Source: Paenibacillus sp. YYML68
Lineage (GTDB): Bacteria; Bacillota; Bacilli; Paenibacillales; NBRC-103111
Assembly: GCF_027923405.1 (NCBI RefSeq)
Contig: NZ_BQYI01000001.1
Location: 3,326,501 to 3,390,500 of the forward strand
DNA: 64,000 bases
Direction of reading: 5' to 3'
Positions 9,029-18,458 of the stretch are shown piece by piece. The notes beneath the pieces are model-generated. The model did no database searches. It saw only the letters and a program-made list of their open reading frames with translations, and was not told where the DNA came from. The translations under genes were made by a program, and so were the position numbers. How positions within the stretch are numbered: position 1 is the stretch's first letter; each line of letters opens with the position of its first letter.

Positions 9029-9083
9029 GAAAAAAGGTGTGACCGTTATACATGAGTTAGTCAACATGTAAACGGTCACCTTC
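9029..9083 (-). terminator. Rho-independent terminator of the prmA/M50 unit
   Basis: On the minus strand AAGGTGACCGTT pairs with AACGGTCACACCTT, followed by TTTTTT. It separates the M50 protease gene from rsmE, so rsmE-mtaB needs its own promoter or read-through. Confidence 0.8.
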
Positions 9084-9175
9084 CATCATACACGATTGTT
9101 GTCGAAATATCCACTAGAAGCCGGGTTAGAGCATAACAGCACGAATCACATCTGCTTCTGCAGCGGCTGCGCTAT

Positions 9176-9868
9176 CTACAGCTTGACCGGAACGCCGAAG
9201 ATCGGAGCCAATATGATCGTGAACAGCGCGAGAATATCGCCCTGCAGCGCGAAGATCGGCCCGAGCGTCACCGCTCGCAGCGGCGGGATGAAGAACATCA
9301 GCAGCACCGCATAGAACAGCCATTGCTGGTATTGGTGCAGCTTCTGTGCCCAAGGACGCGGCAGCAGATCCTCCAGAATCCGGTAGCCATCAAGAGCAGG
9401 AAAAGGAATGAGGTTCAATATAAATAAGAACACATTCTGTACGACCATCCAGCGCATGAACGTAAGGATGGCTGCCTGTACACCCGCGTTCATCCCTTCC
9501 AGCCAGCCGAACTGCTGCATAGCGAGGAACAGCGCCAAGCTCAAGAAGCCTAGCACGAGATTACTGAGCGGTCCTGCGAACGAGACGATCAGCCCCATCA
9601 GCCGTGGATTCGAGAATTTGGCCCGGTTCACGAGCGTAGGCTTCGACCAGCCGACCCCGATTACGAGGAAGAAGATCATGCCGAGCCAGTCGATGTGGAC
9701 ACGCGGATTGAGCGTTACCCGCCCCATCGAGCGCGGAGTCGGGTCGCCGAACTTGTCGGCGAGCACCGCATGCGCGAACTCGTGCACTGCGAACGAGAGC
9801 AGCAGCACGAGGAAGATGAACGGGATCTCATCAACAGGAAAAGCGAGAAACGAGCTCATCCAATCCAT
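9176..9868 (-). CDS. Site-2 protease family membrane metalloprotease (M50)
   Basis: A 230-residue polytopic membrane protein with about six hydrophobic segments. The zinc-binding HEFAH (H29, E30, H33) lies in the first transmembrane helix, and the third ligand is in FPALDG (D160), as in intramembrane-cleaving M50 peptidases. FAGPLSN near residues 98-103 is another family landmark. There is no PDZ domain, so it belongs to the short YwhC/Rv-like subgroup rather than RasP/RseP. The substrate is unknown; family members cleave membrane-bound regulators or signal-peptide remnants. The ATG at 9868 lies one base after the prmA stop, which points to translational coupling. Confidence 0.9.
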   Translation of the reverse strand: MDWMSSFLAFPVDEIPFIFLVLLLSFAVHEFAHAVLADKFGDPTPRSMGRVTLNPRVHIDWLGMIFFLVIGVGWSKPTLVNRAKFSNPRLMGLIVSFAGPLSNLVLGFLSLALFLAMQQFGWLEGMNAGVQAAILTFMRWMVVQNVFLFILNLIPFPALDGYRILEDLLPRPWAQKLHQYQQWLFYAVLLMFFIPPLRAVTLGPIFALQGDILALFTIILAPIFGVPVKL

Positions 9869-9869
9869 G

Positions 9870-10850
9870 CTACACCTGCGGCTTTCTCGCGATCAGCACG
9901 ATCCAGTCCTGCTCCTCGTTCACCTCGTCCACGCGGAAGCCTGCCTTCGTCAGCGCCTCCTCGACCAGCTGCTGCTTGCTCTTGATAACACCGGACACGA
10001 TGTACGTGCCGCCCGGCTGGAGCGCTTCGTACACGTCATCGACGAACAAGACGATGATCTCGGCAAGAATGTTCGCCACAACGACCTGCACCGGCAGCTG
10101 AACGCCGAGCTCAGACGAGCCGCTGCTGCGCCCTTCGTTGATCGCCTGCAGCAGATCGCTCAGCTTCACCGTAATGTGCTCGCTGAGACCGCTCAGTCGC
10201 GTATTCTCCGTCGCACTCGATACAGCAACTGGATCGAGATCCAGTGCAAGCACGTGACGAGCGCCGAGCTTCTCTGCCGCAATCGCCAGTATGCCCGAGC
10301 CTGTACCGACGTCGATGACGTCCTCGCCGCCTTGAATAACCTTCTCGATGGTGCGCAGACATAGCGCCGTCGTCGCATGCGTCCCCGTTCCGAACGCCAT
10401 GCCAGGGTCCAGCTCCAGAATGATCTCGCCCTCGCTCGGTGTATACTCCTCCCACGTCGGCTTGATCGTCAGACGCTCCGACACCCGAATCGGCTTGAAA
10501 TATTGCTTCCAAGCGTTCGCCCAATCCTCGTCATCGACGAGCTTCAGCTCATAAGTCGGCTCACCGGTATCAATATCGTACTCCGCCAGCTGCGCCACCG
10601 ATTGCTTAAGCTCGGCCAGCACCGCTTCCGGGTCTGTCTCCTCGTTGAAGTAGCCCTTGATGACCGCACGTCCTTCGGGAATATCGTTCAGCGGCAGCTC
10701 GTACCATTGTCCAAGCGACGTATCACGCGGCTTATTCAGCGTCCCCGATTCCTCAATTGAGACGCCCCCCGCACCCAGCTCATGAATGAAGTTCGAGATC
10801 ATCTCGATTGCTTCTTCTGTCGTATGTATCGTAATTTCATGCCAGCGCAC
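9870..10850 (-). CDS. prmA: Ribosomal protein L11 methyltransferase
   Basis: A SAM-dependent enzyme that trimethylates amino groups of ribosomal protein L11. Visible features are the N-terminal substrate-recognition domain (to about residue 60), EDWANAWKQYFKPIRV, the motif ELDPGMAFGTGTHATT, the SAM motif VIDVGTGSGILAIAA and the catalytic-site region VVANILAEII. The best start is the GTG at 10850, 8 nt after a perfect AGGAGG, giving 326 residues that begin MRWHEITIHT; an ATG 14 codons upstream lacks such a site. The dnaJ-prmA-rsmE-mtaB order is standard for Bacilli, but here two small genes and a repeat array lie between dnaJ and prmA. Confidence 0.95.
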   Translation of the reverse strand: MRWHEITIHTTEEAIEMISNFIHELGAGGVSIEESGTLNKPRDTSLGQWYELPLNDIPEGRAVIKGYFNEETDPEAVLAELKQSVAQLAEYDIDTGEPTYELKLVDDEDWANAWKQYFKPIRVSERLTIKPTWEEYTPSEGEIILELDPGMAFGTGTHATTALCLRTIEKVIQGGEDVIDVGTGSGILAIAAEKLGARHVLALDLDPVAVSSATENTRLSGLSEHITVKLSDLLQAINEGRSSGSSELGVQLPVQVVVANILAEIIVLFVDDVYEALQPGGTYIVSGVIKSKQQLVEEALTKAGFRVDEVNEEQDWIVLIARKPQV

Positions 10851-10935
10851 TCGTGTGCCTCCTATCGTTCTCTCATTGATATGCATAACCACTAGTATAC
10901 ATCAATTTGGGATATGGGTAAAATGACCGCTCGCC

Positions 10936-10994
10936 AAAAAGGCAAGGGAGCCGCTGCGGAAGACGATTCGTCTACCTTGTGCTCTCTTGCCTTA
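10936..10994 (-). terminator. Terminator downstream of the 131-residue protein gene
   Basis: On the minus strand AAGGCAAGAGAGC pairs with GCTCCCTTGCCTT across a loop of about 30 nt, followed by a T run. It lies between the small gene at 11137 and prmA. Confidence 0.65.
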
Positions 10995-11044
10995 AGTTGT
11001 ATCACGCACAGGCTGATGCGCCTATGAAAACCGTAACAGGCAGC

Positions 11045-11175
11045 CGACTGCCTCTTGGATGACGTGTAACACGATACACGGGGTCGACTGCCTGTTGGAT
11101 GGCGTGTAGCAGCACGTGATCACCTCGGCACCTCGGCTACACCTGCCCGCCTGCCTCCTGGATGACGCGAAGCGC
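11045..11175. repeat. Three imperfect copies of a gene-end segment
   Basis: A segment of about 25 bp of the type CGACTGCCTCTTGGATGACG occurs near 11045, 11085 and 11148. The third copy is the coding 3' end of the gene at 11137-11532, and the other two lie just beyond its stop codon. This looks like a local duplication of the gene's tail. Confidence 0.6.
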
Positions 11176-11532
11176 TTGATTGTAGGCCGCCTCGTCGACG
11201 ACGACCGTCAGCAGTACCGTGCCGCTCGTCATGGCATCGCCGCCGCTCGTCAGCAGCTCCCGGCTGCCGTCGGCCATGCCGCTCGCATCAACATCTGCAG
11301 CCATCATGACGCGGGCATCGGAATTACCGACCGTTTCACCGAGGCTTAAGTAGGACAGACCCGGGAAGCCGCTATTGCTAAGCGGATTCATCGTCTCGGT
11401 CACACCTTCTCCCGGATTCACTCCGATTTCCGACACTTGTACGTCTGCGGCCCGGAGCGCCTGCATTTTTGGTACGCAGCCCTCCGCCGCCTCCCGCGAA
11501 TGGAAGTACGCTAATATCCCTTTTTCAGACAC
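11137..11532 (-). CDS. Small alpha/beta protein of unknown function
   Basis: I do not recognise this 131-residue protein. It begins with a GTG at 11532 (MSEKGILAYFHSREAAEG) after GAGGGTTCGAC. It has two similar alpha/beta halves: residues 5-35 (ILAYFHSREAAEGCVPKMQAL) and residues 103-131 (TVLLTVVVDEAAYNQALRVIQEAGG), each a strand followed by a helix, as in small ferredoxin-like or ACT-like folds. The linker between them is rich in Gly, Ser and Met. There is no signal peptide or membrane segment. It has its own terminator downstream and probably stands alone. Its 3' end is duplicated in the following intergenic DNA. Confidence 0.6.
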   Translation of the reverse strand: MSEKGILAYFHSREAAEGCVPKMQALRAADVQVSEIGVNPGEGVTETMNPLSNSGFPGLSYLSLGETVGNSDARVMMAADVDASGMADGSRELLTSGGDAMTSGTVLLTVVVDEAAYNQALRVIQEAGGQV

Positions 11533-11629
11533 GTCGAACCCTCATTTCTTCTGCTTATTCGCTTACAGGAGCTAACCCGGTATGTCAAGACGAGTGTTAG
11601 ATGCTGCTCCAGCTAAGCAACCACTATCT

Positions 11630-11782
11630 CTACTCCTGCTCCTGACGTGCATCAGCAAGCGCAGCGCGCTCTTGAGCCTCCAGATCCTGAGCATCAGCAA
11701 TCTCCGCAGAGAACTCCACATCCTCGTTCTTCGCTATCGGCAAATTTTGCTTCTGGAACGCCTTTTTCCAACGTTGTGCCAT
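11630..11782 (-). CDS. YfhD-like small protein
   Basis: A 50-residue acidic, Gln/Ala-rich protein starting MAQRWKKAFQKQ at the ATG at 11782, which follows GGAAGGAAGTG. The core KNEDVEFSAEIADAQDLEAQERAALADARQ resembles the YfhD family of small Bacillus proteins; this call is from memory of the family pattern and is not certain. In-frame upstream starts (11839) would add 19 residues without a ribosome site. Small proteins of this type are often made in sporulation, but nothing in the sequence proves that here. Confidence 0.6.
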   Translation of the reverse strand: MAQRWKKAFQKQNLPIAKNEDVEFSAEIADAQDLEAQERAALADARQEQE

Positions 11783-11933
11783 CTCGTTCACTTCCTTCCC
11801 GCATCGTATAAGTTCATAGGCCGTCATCGCAGGCGGCAAGGCCAGGAGTAACCTAGCTTGCTTCTATTGTCCGCAACCTGAACCGGAATATGCGGGGGAG
11901 ATGGCATTCGTCCGTTAGCTTGGCGCGGCGGGG

Positions 11934-12795
11934 CTGTTACGATGTGAATCATCGGAACAGCGACTCTGCGGGCGGGCGCACCAGGCGCGGCGGGGCCGTT
12001 ACGATGGAAATCATCGGAACAGCGACTCCGCGGGCAGGCGCATCAGGCGTGGCGACAGCTGTTACGATGCAAATCATCGGAACAGCGACTCAGCGTGCGT
12101 CCGCACCATGCGCGGCGGAGGCTGTTACGATGCAAATCATCGGAACGGTGACTCTGGGAGCGTCCGCACCATGCGCGGCGGGGGCCGTTACGATGGAAAT
12201 CATCGGAACAGCGACTCCGCGTGCGTCCGCACCATGCGCGGCGGGGGCCGTTACGATGCAAATCATCGGAACGGCGACTTGACGAGCGTCCGCACCATGC
12301 GGGGCGGGGGCCGTTACGATGCAAATCATCGGAACGGCGACTCAGCGTGCGTCCGCACCATGCGCGGCGGGGGCTGTTACGATGCAAATCATCGGAACAG
12401 CGACTCTGTGAGCGTCCGCACCATGCACGGCGGAGGCTGTTACGATGGAAATCATCGGAACAGCGACTCAGCGTGCGTCCGCACCATGCGCGGCGGGGGC
12501 CGTTACGATGCAATTCATCGGAACGGCGACTCTGTGAGCGTCCGCACCATGCACGGCGGAGGCTGTTACGATGCAAATCATCGGAACGGCGACTCCGCGT
12601 ACCCCCGCATCAGGCGTGGCGACAGCTGTTACGATGCAATTCATCGGAACGGCGACTCTGTGAGCGTCCGCACCATGCACGGCGGAGGCTGTTACGATGC
12701 AAATCATCGGAACGGCGACTCCGCGTACCCCCGCATCAGGCGTGGAGACAGCTGTTACGATGCAATTCATCGGAACGGCGACTCAGCCAGCGGGA
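11934..12795. repeat. Tandem array of 14 copies of a 63-bp hairpin repeat
   Basis: Fourteen units lie head to tail with a period of 63 bp (62 bp for the first step). Each unit holds a conserved inverted repeat: C(C/T)GTT-A-CGATG, five bases, CATCG-G-AAC(G/A)G. Seven units keep perfect pairing at the variable position in two alternative states (CTGTT with AACAG, CCGTT with AACGG), and most others keep a G-T wobble on one strand. A second short stem (CCGC...GCGG) lies in the rest of most units. Units 10-11 and 12-13 are near-identical, a 126-bp higher-order duplication. Because 63 is a multiple of three, several frames on both strands stay open across the array with 21-residue repeats; I do not regard these as genes. 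The array lies between the dnaJ terminator and the YfhD-like gene. Confidence 0.95.
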
Positions 12796-12822
12796 GCACA
12801 GTCAACGTGCCCTCGTACAACG

Positions 12823-12862
12823 AAAAAACAGCCCGCTCCCGACTCTCGCCAGGAACAGGCTC
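12823..12862 (-). terminator. Terminator of the heat-shock operon after dnaJ
   Basis: On the minus strand AGCCTGTTCC pairs with GGGAGCGGGCT (two G-T wobbles) and is followed by TTTTTT. It lies about 50 bp after the dnaJ stop and before the 63-bp array. Confidence 0.75.
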
Positions 12863-12909
12863 CTTCATATTGCTTTTGCAACAGCTACATGTGTGAGCGT
12901 ACAAGGCAT

Positions 12910-14034
12910 CTAGTCGCCCAGTATCGCTTTCTTCATCCGTTCGAAAATCGACTGCTGCTGTCCGTGCGTATGCTCGCCGCTCAGCTTGGAGAACTCGCGC
13001 AGCAGCTCGCGCTGCTCGTCGTTCAGACTCGTCGGCGTGACAACGACGACCTTCACGTGCTGATCACCTTGACCGGTGCCACGCAGACGCGGTACACCCT
13101 TGCCCTTCAGACGGAAATACGTGTCTGTCTGAGTTCCGGCCGGAATCTTCAACTTCACCTTCTCGGTCAGCGTCGGAATCTCGATCTCATCGCCGAGCGC
13201 CGCCTGCGCGAATGTGAGAGGCACCTCACAGTAGATGTCCTCACCCTCACGCTCGAAGAACTCATGCGGCTTCACGCGAATGACGACGTACAAGTCTCCC
13301 GGAGGACCGCCGCGCAGACCGCCCTCGCCTTCGCCGGTCACGCGAAGCTGAGCGCCCTCATCGACACCCGCAGGAATGTTGATGTTGATGGTACGCTGCT
13401 TCTTCACCTTGCCGTTGCCATGGCACGTGCTGCACTTGTCCTTGATCGTTTTGCCCTGACCTTGGCAGGCCGAGCACACACGACGGTTCACGATCCGGCC
13501 GAACGCTGTGTTCTGCACAACCTCCTGCTGACCTGAGCCGTGACAGACGCCGCACGTATCCGGCTTCGTGCCCGGCTTCGCACCGCTGCCATGACACGTG
13601 TCGCACGTTTCCGTGCGTGGAATGTGGATGTCCAGCTTTTTGCCGAACACAGCTTCCTTGAACTCAATCGTCAGCGTATACTGCAGGTCGTTACCACGCT
13701 GGGGGGCGTTCGGATTGCGCCGCTGGCCGCCTCCGCCGCCGAAGAACATATCGAACAGATCGCCGAAGCCGCCGAAGTCCCCACCGCCACCACCGCCGCC
13801 GAAGCCGCCCTGATTCGGGTCGACATGGCCGAAGCGGTCGTACTGCGCCTTCTTCTGATCGTCGCTCAGCACGTCGTACGCTTCCTTCGCTTCCTTGAAC
13901 TTCGTCTCCGCGTCAGCCGCCTTGTTCACATCCGGGTGATATTGACGCGCCAGCTTCCGGTACGCCTTCTTGATGTCCTCCTGCGAAGAATCCTTACCTA
14001 CCCCTAGCACCTCATAATAATCGCGCTTGCTCAT
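12910..14034 (-). CDS. dnaJ: Chaperone protein DnaJ
   Basis: Type I Hsp40 co-chaperone of DnaK, 374 residues. The J domain (residues 1-70) has the HPD triad at 33-35 that stimulates DnaK ATPase. A Gly/Phe-rich linker follows (about 75-115), then a zinc-finger domain with four CxxCxGxG motifs ([32 protein letters not shown]), then the two beta-barrel C-terminal domains that hold unfolded substrate. The start is the ATG at 14034 ([12 protein letters not shown]); a longer frame to 14127 lacks family similarity. It is the last gene of the hrcA operon. Confidence 0.97.
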   Translation of the reverse strand: MSKRDYYEVLGVGKDSSQEDIKKAYRKLARQYHPDVNKAADAETKFKEAKEAYDVLSDDQKKAQYDRFGHVDPNQGGFGGGGGGGDFGGFGDLFDMFFGGGGGQRRNPNAPQRGNDLQYTLTIEFKEAVFGKKLDIHIPRTETCDTCHGSGAKPGTKPDTCGVCHGSGQQEVVQNTAFGRIVNRRVCSACQGQGKTIKDKCSTCHGNGKVKKQRTININIPAGVDEGAQLRVTGEGEGGLRGGPPGDLYVVIRVKPHEFFEREGEDIYCEVPLTFAQAALGDEIEIPTLTEKVKLKIPAGTQTDTYFRLKGKGVPRLRGTGQGDQHVKVVVVTPTSLNDEQRELLREFSKLSGEHTHGQQQSIFERMKKAILGD

Positions 14035-14187
14035 CCCTTCACTCCCGCTCCCTGGCCTCCTGCGCACATTGCGAATAAGGCCGCATTTCCGGTACGAACG
14101 AGCCAGCCTGTACAGACCGGCACGCACAGCGAAAGCCGAAAGCCAAAGCCGACCGGCTTTGACTTAACGGCTTCACCTGCTTGCTGC

Positions 14188-16053
<1,866 letters not shown>

Positions 16054-16092
16054 TTATATAGTCTGGCTGTTGTTGGTCTTAGTAAAAAAAGA

Positions 16093-16698
16093 TTAAGAGC
16101 TTACCTTCACCATCGCTGGGCGCAGTACTTTATCCTTCAGGATGTAGCCCTTCTGAACCTCTTCCACGACGATGCCTTCGCCATATTCCTCGGATTCCAC
16201 CTGCATGATCGCTTGGTGGAGCGCTGGATCGAACGGCTGACCGACGACCTCCATCGCCTGCAAGCCTTCGGCTGCGAGCACCTGCTCGAATTGTCTGAAT
16301 ATCATGTCAATCCCTTTGGTAAGGGCGTCATAGTCTGTGCTTCCCTTGCTAGTCGCAAGCGCGCGCTCGAAATTATCGAACACCGGCAGCAGCTGCTCCA
16401 GCACCTTGGATGACGCATACTTGGTGAAGTCCTCCTTCTCCTTCTGCGTCCGCTTGCGGTAGTTGTCGAACTCGGCCTGCGTACGCAGCAGCCGCTGGTA
16501 ATGCTCCTCAGCCTGCTTCTTCGCCTGCTCCAGCTCTGCCTGGACAGCATCTTGGATGCCGGAATCGTCTGCAGCCTGCTCAGCAGCATCCTGTGCCTCA
16601 TATGTAGCGCTGTCGTTCTGCTGCTCAGCGGCAGTCTGCTGCTCAGCGGCAGTCTGCTGCTCTTCAGCTTGCTCCTGCTTCGTTGGTTCCGTACTCAA
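16093..16698 (-). CDS. grpE: Nucleotide exchange factor GrpE
   Basis: GrpE releases ADP from DnaK. The 201-residue protein has a Gln/Glu/Ala-rich disordered N-terminus with the direct repeat QQTAAE (about residues 14-28). A long dimeric coiled-coil follows (about 45-110, including RTQAEFDNYRKRTQKEKEDF). The C-terminal beta domain ends EVQKGYILKDKVLRPAMVKVS. The ATG at 16698 follows GGAGGTGACAGAC. It lies between the chaperonin gene (212 bp upstream) and dnaK. Confidence 0.97.
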   Translation of the reverse strand: MSTEPTKQEQAEEQQTAAEQQTAAEQQNDSATYEAQDAAEQAADDSGIQDAVQAELEQAKKQAEEHYQRLLRTQAEFDNYRKRTQKEKEDFTKYASSKVLEQLLPVFDNFERALATSKGSTDYDALTKGIDMIFRQFEQVLAAEGLQAMEVVGQPFDPALHQAIMQVESEEYGEGIVVEEVQKGYILKDKVLRPAMVKVSS

Positions 16699-16734
16699 TG
16701 TCTGTCACCTCCTTAACCGAATAAACCCTCATAT

Positions 16735-16764
16735 ATATAGTGTAACCAAAACGGATGCGGGCAA
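16735..16764 (-). promoter_or_regulatory. Possible internal promoter before grpE
   Basis: On the minus strand TTGCCC is followed after 18 bp by CTATAT (then ATATATG), about 35 bp upstream of the grpE ribosome site. It would let grpE-dnaK-dnaJ be expressed apart from hrcA and the chaperonin. No second CIRCE was found here. The match is weak. Confidence 0.35.
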
Positions 16765-16910
16765 GACCGCGGCACAACGCCTGCAGGTCTTCGTCACGCA
16801 GCCGCTCTGGCTGTTACTCGAACTCTCGAGTGCCATCTCGAAAGCGGAACAAGGTGAAGCAACACGCGATGCGTGATAGCGTGATAGCTCGATAGCTGCC
16901 GACTCGTCTG

Positions 16911-18458
16911 CTACTCCTGCTCACGCAGGCCGCGCATCTTGATGACCGTGTGGATGCGCAGCACCGCGCACGCCACCTCGCCCGCTGCCTGCAGCGCATG
17001 CAGCTTGACGGGAGCCGGGTCGATGACGCCGAGCTCCGCCATGTCAGCGACCGCGCCGGTATCGCAGTCGATACCGAGCGAGTCGGCTCCGGCGACGACC
17101 TGCGCAGCCTTCGCCTCCTCGACCTTCTCCAGCGGGTTGTAGCCCGCGTTGACGACGATCTGCGCGAGCGGCTTGCGCAGCGCCTGGGCGACGGCCTCGA
17201 GGCCGAAGCCCTCCATGCCGCGCACCGTCTCGCGGTAGCGCTCCAGCTCATGCGCGGCGGCCAGCTCCGCCGCCCCGCCGCCCGGCAGCCAGCCGCCGAT
17301 CAGCGCGGCCTGCACGCTTGAGGCGGCGTCCTTCGCGATGCGAAGCCGCTCGCCCGCTATTTCGTCGGTGCTCGCCCCGACGATGACCGAGACTTGCGCC
17401 GGGCCGCGGCCCTCGGCGATGCGGATGCAGCGCAGCCGCTCGTCATAGGCGATATGCCCGGCATAGCCGATGTAGGCCGCGAGCTCCGCCGCAGGCCGGT
17501 ACAGCGCAGCGCGTCGCACCGGACGCGCGCCCGTGTACGCGCACAGCCGCCGCAGCTCGGCGCGCGGTAGCCGCTGCAGCACCATGATGCCATGGTCGCT
17601 GCAATATTGCTCGGCCTCGGGATCGATCGCCCGATCGGCCACAACAAGACCGACGCGCAGCTCGGAGAGCCGCATGAGCGCGTCGCGGAACTGCTCCCGC
17701 AGCAGCAGCTGCCGCTGGAAGCCCGCGTCCGTCGTCAGCGCCTCGTCCTCGACCTCGGCCGGGCCGAAGGCGTCCTGGACGACGAGCACGTGGGCGGCAG
17801 CTGCGGCTGCCAGCTCCTCCGGCTGCGCGTTCACCGGCCGCTTCGCAAGGACCAGGCCCGGCCATACTTCGCCGGGCGACTTGCCCAGCGCTTGGACGAC
17901 GTCCGCGAACCGGAACGTCTCCTCGCGCAGCTTGGCGGGGCCGAGCCGCCGCGCCCCCGCGACAATGAGCGCCGCGAGCTCACCGTGCTCGCGGGCTGCA
18001 ATATGCGCGATCCGCAGCAGCATCGGATCGTCCAGCCCTGCGAGCGGCCTCGCCCGGCCGCTCAAGCTGCCTACCGCGCGAGCGATGCCTTCCTCGACGC
18101 CGCGCACGACCTTCGCTACGGGCACTCCGCGCATTACCTGCCGCGCACCCTCCGCGACTAGCGCGCCGGCGAGCACCGTCGCCGTGGTCGTGCCGTCGCC
18201 GATCCGCTCCTGCTGCGAGCGGGCGACCTGGATGAGCAGCTGCGCCGCAGGGTGGGCGACGTCCATTTTTTCCAATATGGTCACGCCATCATTCGTGATG
18301 ATTACATCGCCAGCGGAGCCGACGAGCATCGTATCGAGCCCCTTCGGGCCGAGCGTGCCCTCGACTGCTGCACAGATCGCCTGCACAGCCTGCGCATTGT
18401 TGCGCAGCGTCGCGAACGTCTCCTCGCCGTCAGAGCCGCTTCCCTTCAGCTGACTCAT
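16911..18458 (-). CDS. Archaeal-like (group II/III) chaperonin subunit
   Basis: A 515-residue subunit of a thermosome/CCT-like chaperonin, not a GroEL. The family motifs are AAVEGTLGPKGLDTMLVG (residues 31-47), ITNDGVTILEKM with the catalytic-type Asp (54-65), the nucleotide-binding GDGTTT (87-92), GGGAAELAAA near 375-385, and a C-terminal equatorial segment IDPAPVKLHALQAAGEVACAVLRIHTVIKMR. It would form a double-ring ATP-driven folding chamber in the cytoplasm. Chaperonins of this type inside the dnaK operon of some Firmicutes are known as group III chaperonins. Its ATG at 18458 overlaps the hrcA stop (ATGA). The gene is strongly GC-rich: 80% in 17221-17280 and 75% in 17761-17820, against 62% in dnaK at 15001-15060 (hand counts), which may reflect transfer. 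No groES or groEL is in the window. Confidence 0.93.
   Translation of the reverse strand: MSQLKGSGSDGEETFATLRNNAQAVQAICAAVEGTLGPKGLDTMLVGSAGDVIITNDGVTILEKMDVAHPAAQLLIQVARSQQERIGDGTTTATVLAGALVAEGARQVMRGVPVAKVVRGVEEGIARAVGSLSGRARPLAGLDDPMLLRIAHIAAREHGELAALIVAGARRLGPAKLREETFRFADVVQALGKSPGEVWPGLVLAKRPVNAQPEELAAAAAAHVLVVQDAFGPAEVEDEALTTDAGFQRQLLLREQFRDALMRLSELRVGLVVADRAIDPEAEQYCSDHGIMVLQRLPRAELRRLCAYTGARPVRRAALYRPAAELAAYIGYAGHIAYDERLRCIRIAEGRGPAQVSVIVGASTDEIAGERLRIAKDAASSVQAALIGGWLPGGGAAELAAAHELERYRETVRGMEGFGLEAVAQALRKPLAQIVVNAGYNPLEKVEEAKAAQVVAGADSLGIDCDTGAVADMAELGVIDPAPVKLHALQAAGEVACAVLRIHTVIKMRGLREQE

Noticed and set aside
9408..10364. 318-residue plus-strand frame opposite the M50 protease and prmA
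   Set aside because: Antisense shadow crossing the boundary of two real genes.
11934..12795. CRISPR array
   Set aside because: The whole unit repeats, with no unique spacers of constant length, and no cas genes are near.
12043..12896. Long open frames on both strands across the 63-bp array (for example 177 residues minus, 262 and 230 residues plus)
   Set aside because: All result from a 63-bp, three-fold period without stop codons; several frames are open at once, none has a ribosome site or non-repeat domain, and the base changes follow hairpin pairing instead of codons.
16911..18458. GroEL (group I chaperonin) call
   Set aside because: Motifs TLGPKGLDTMLV, ITNDGVTIL and the C-terminal IKMR end are of the thermosome/group III type, there is no GGM tail, and no groES adjoins.
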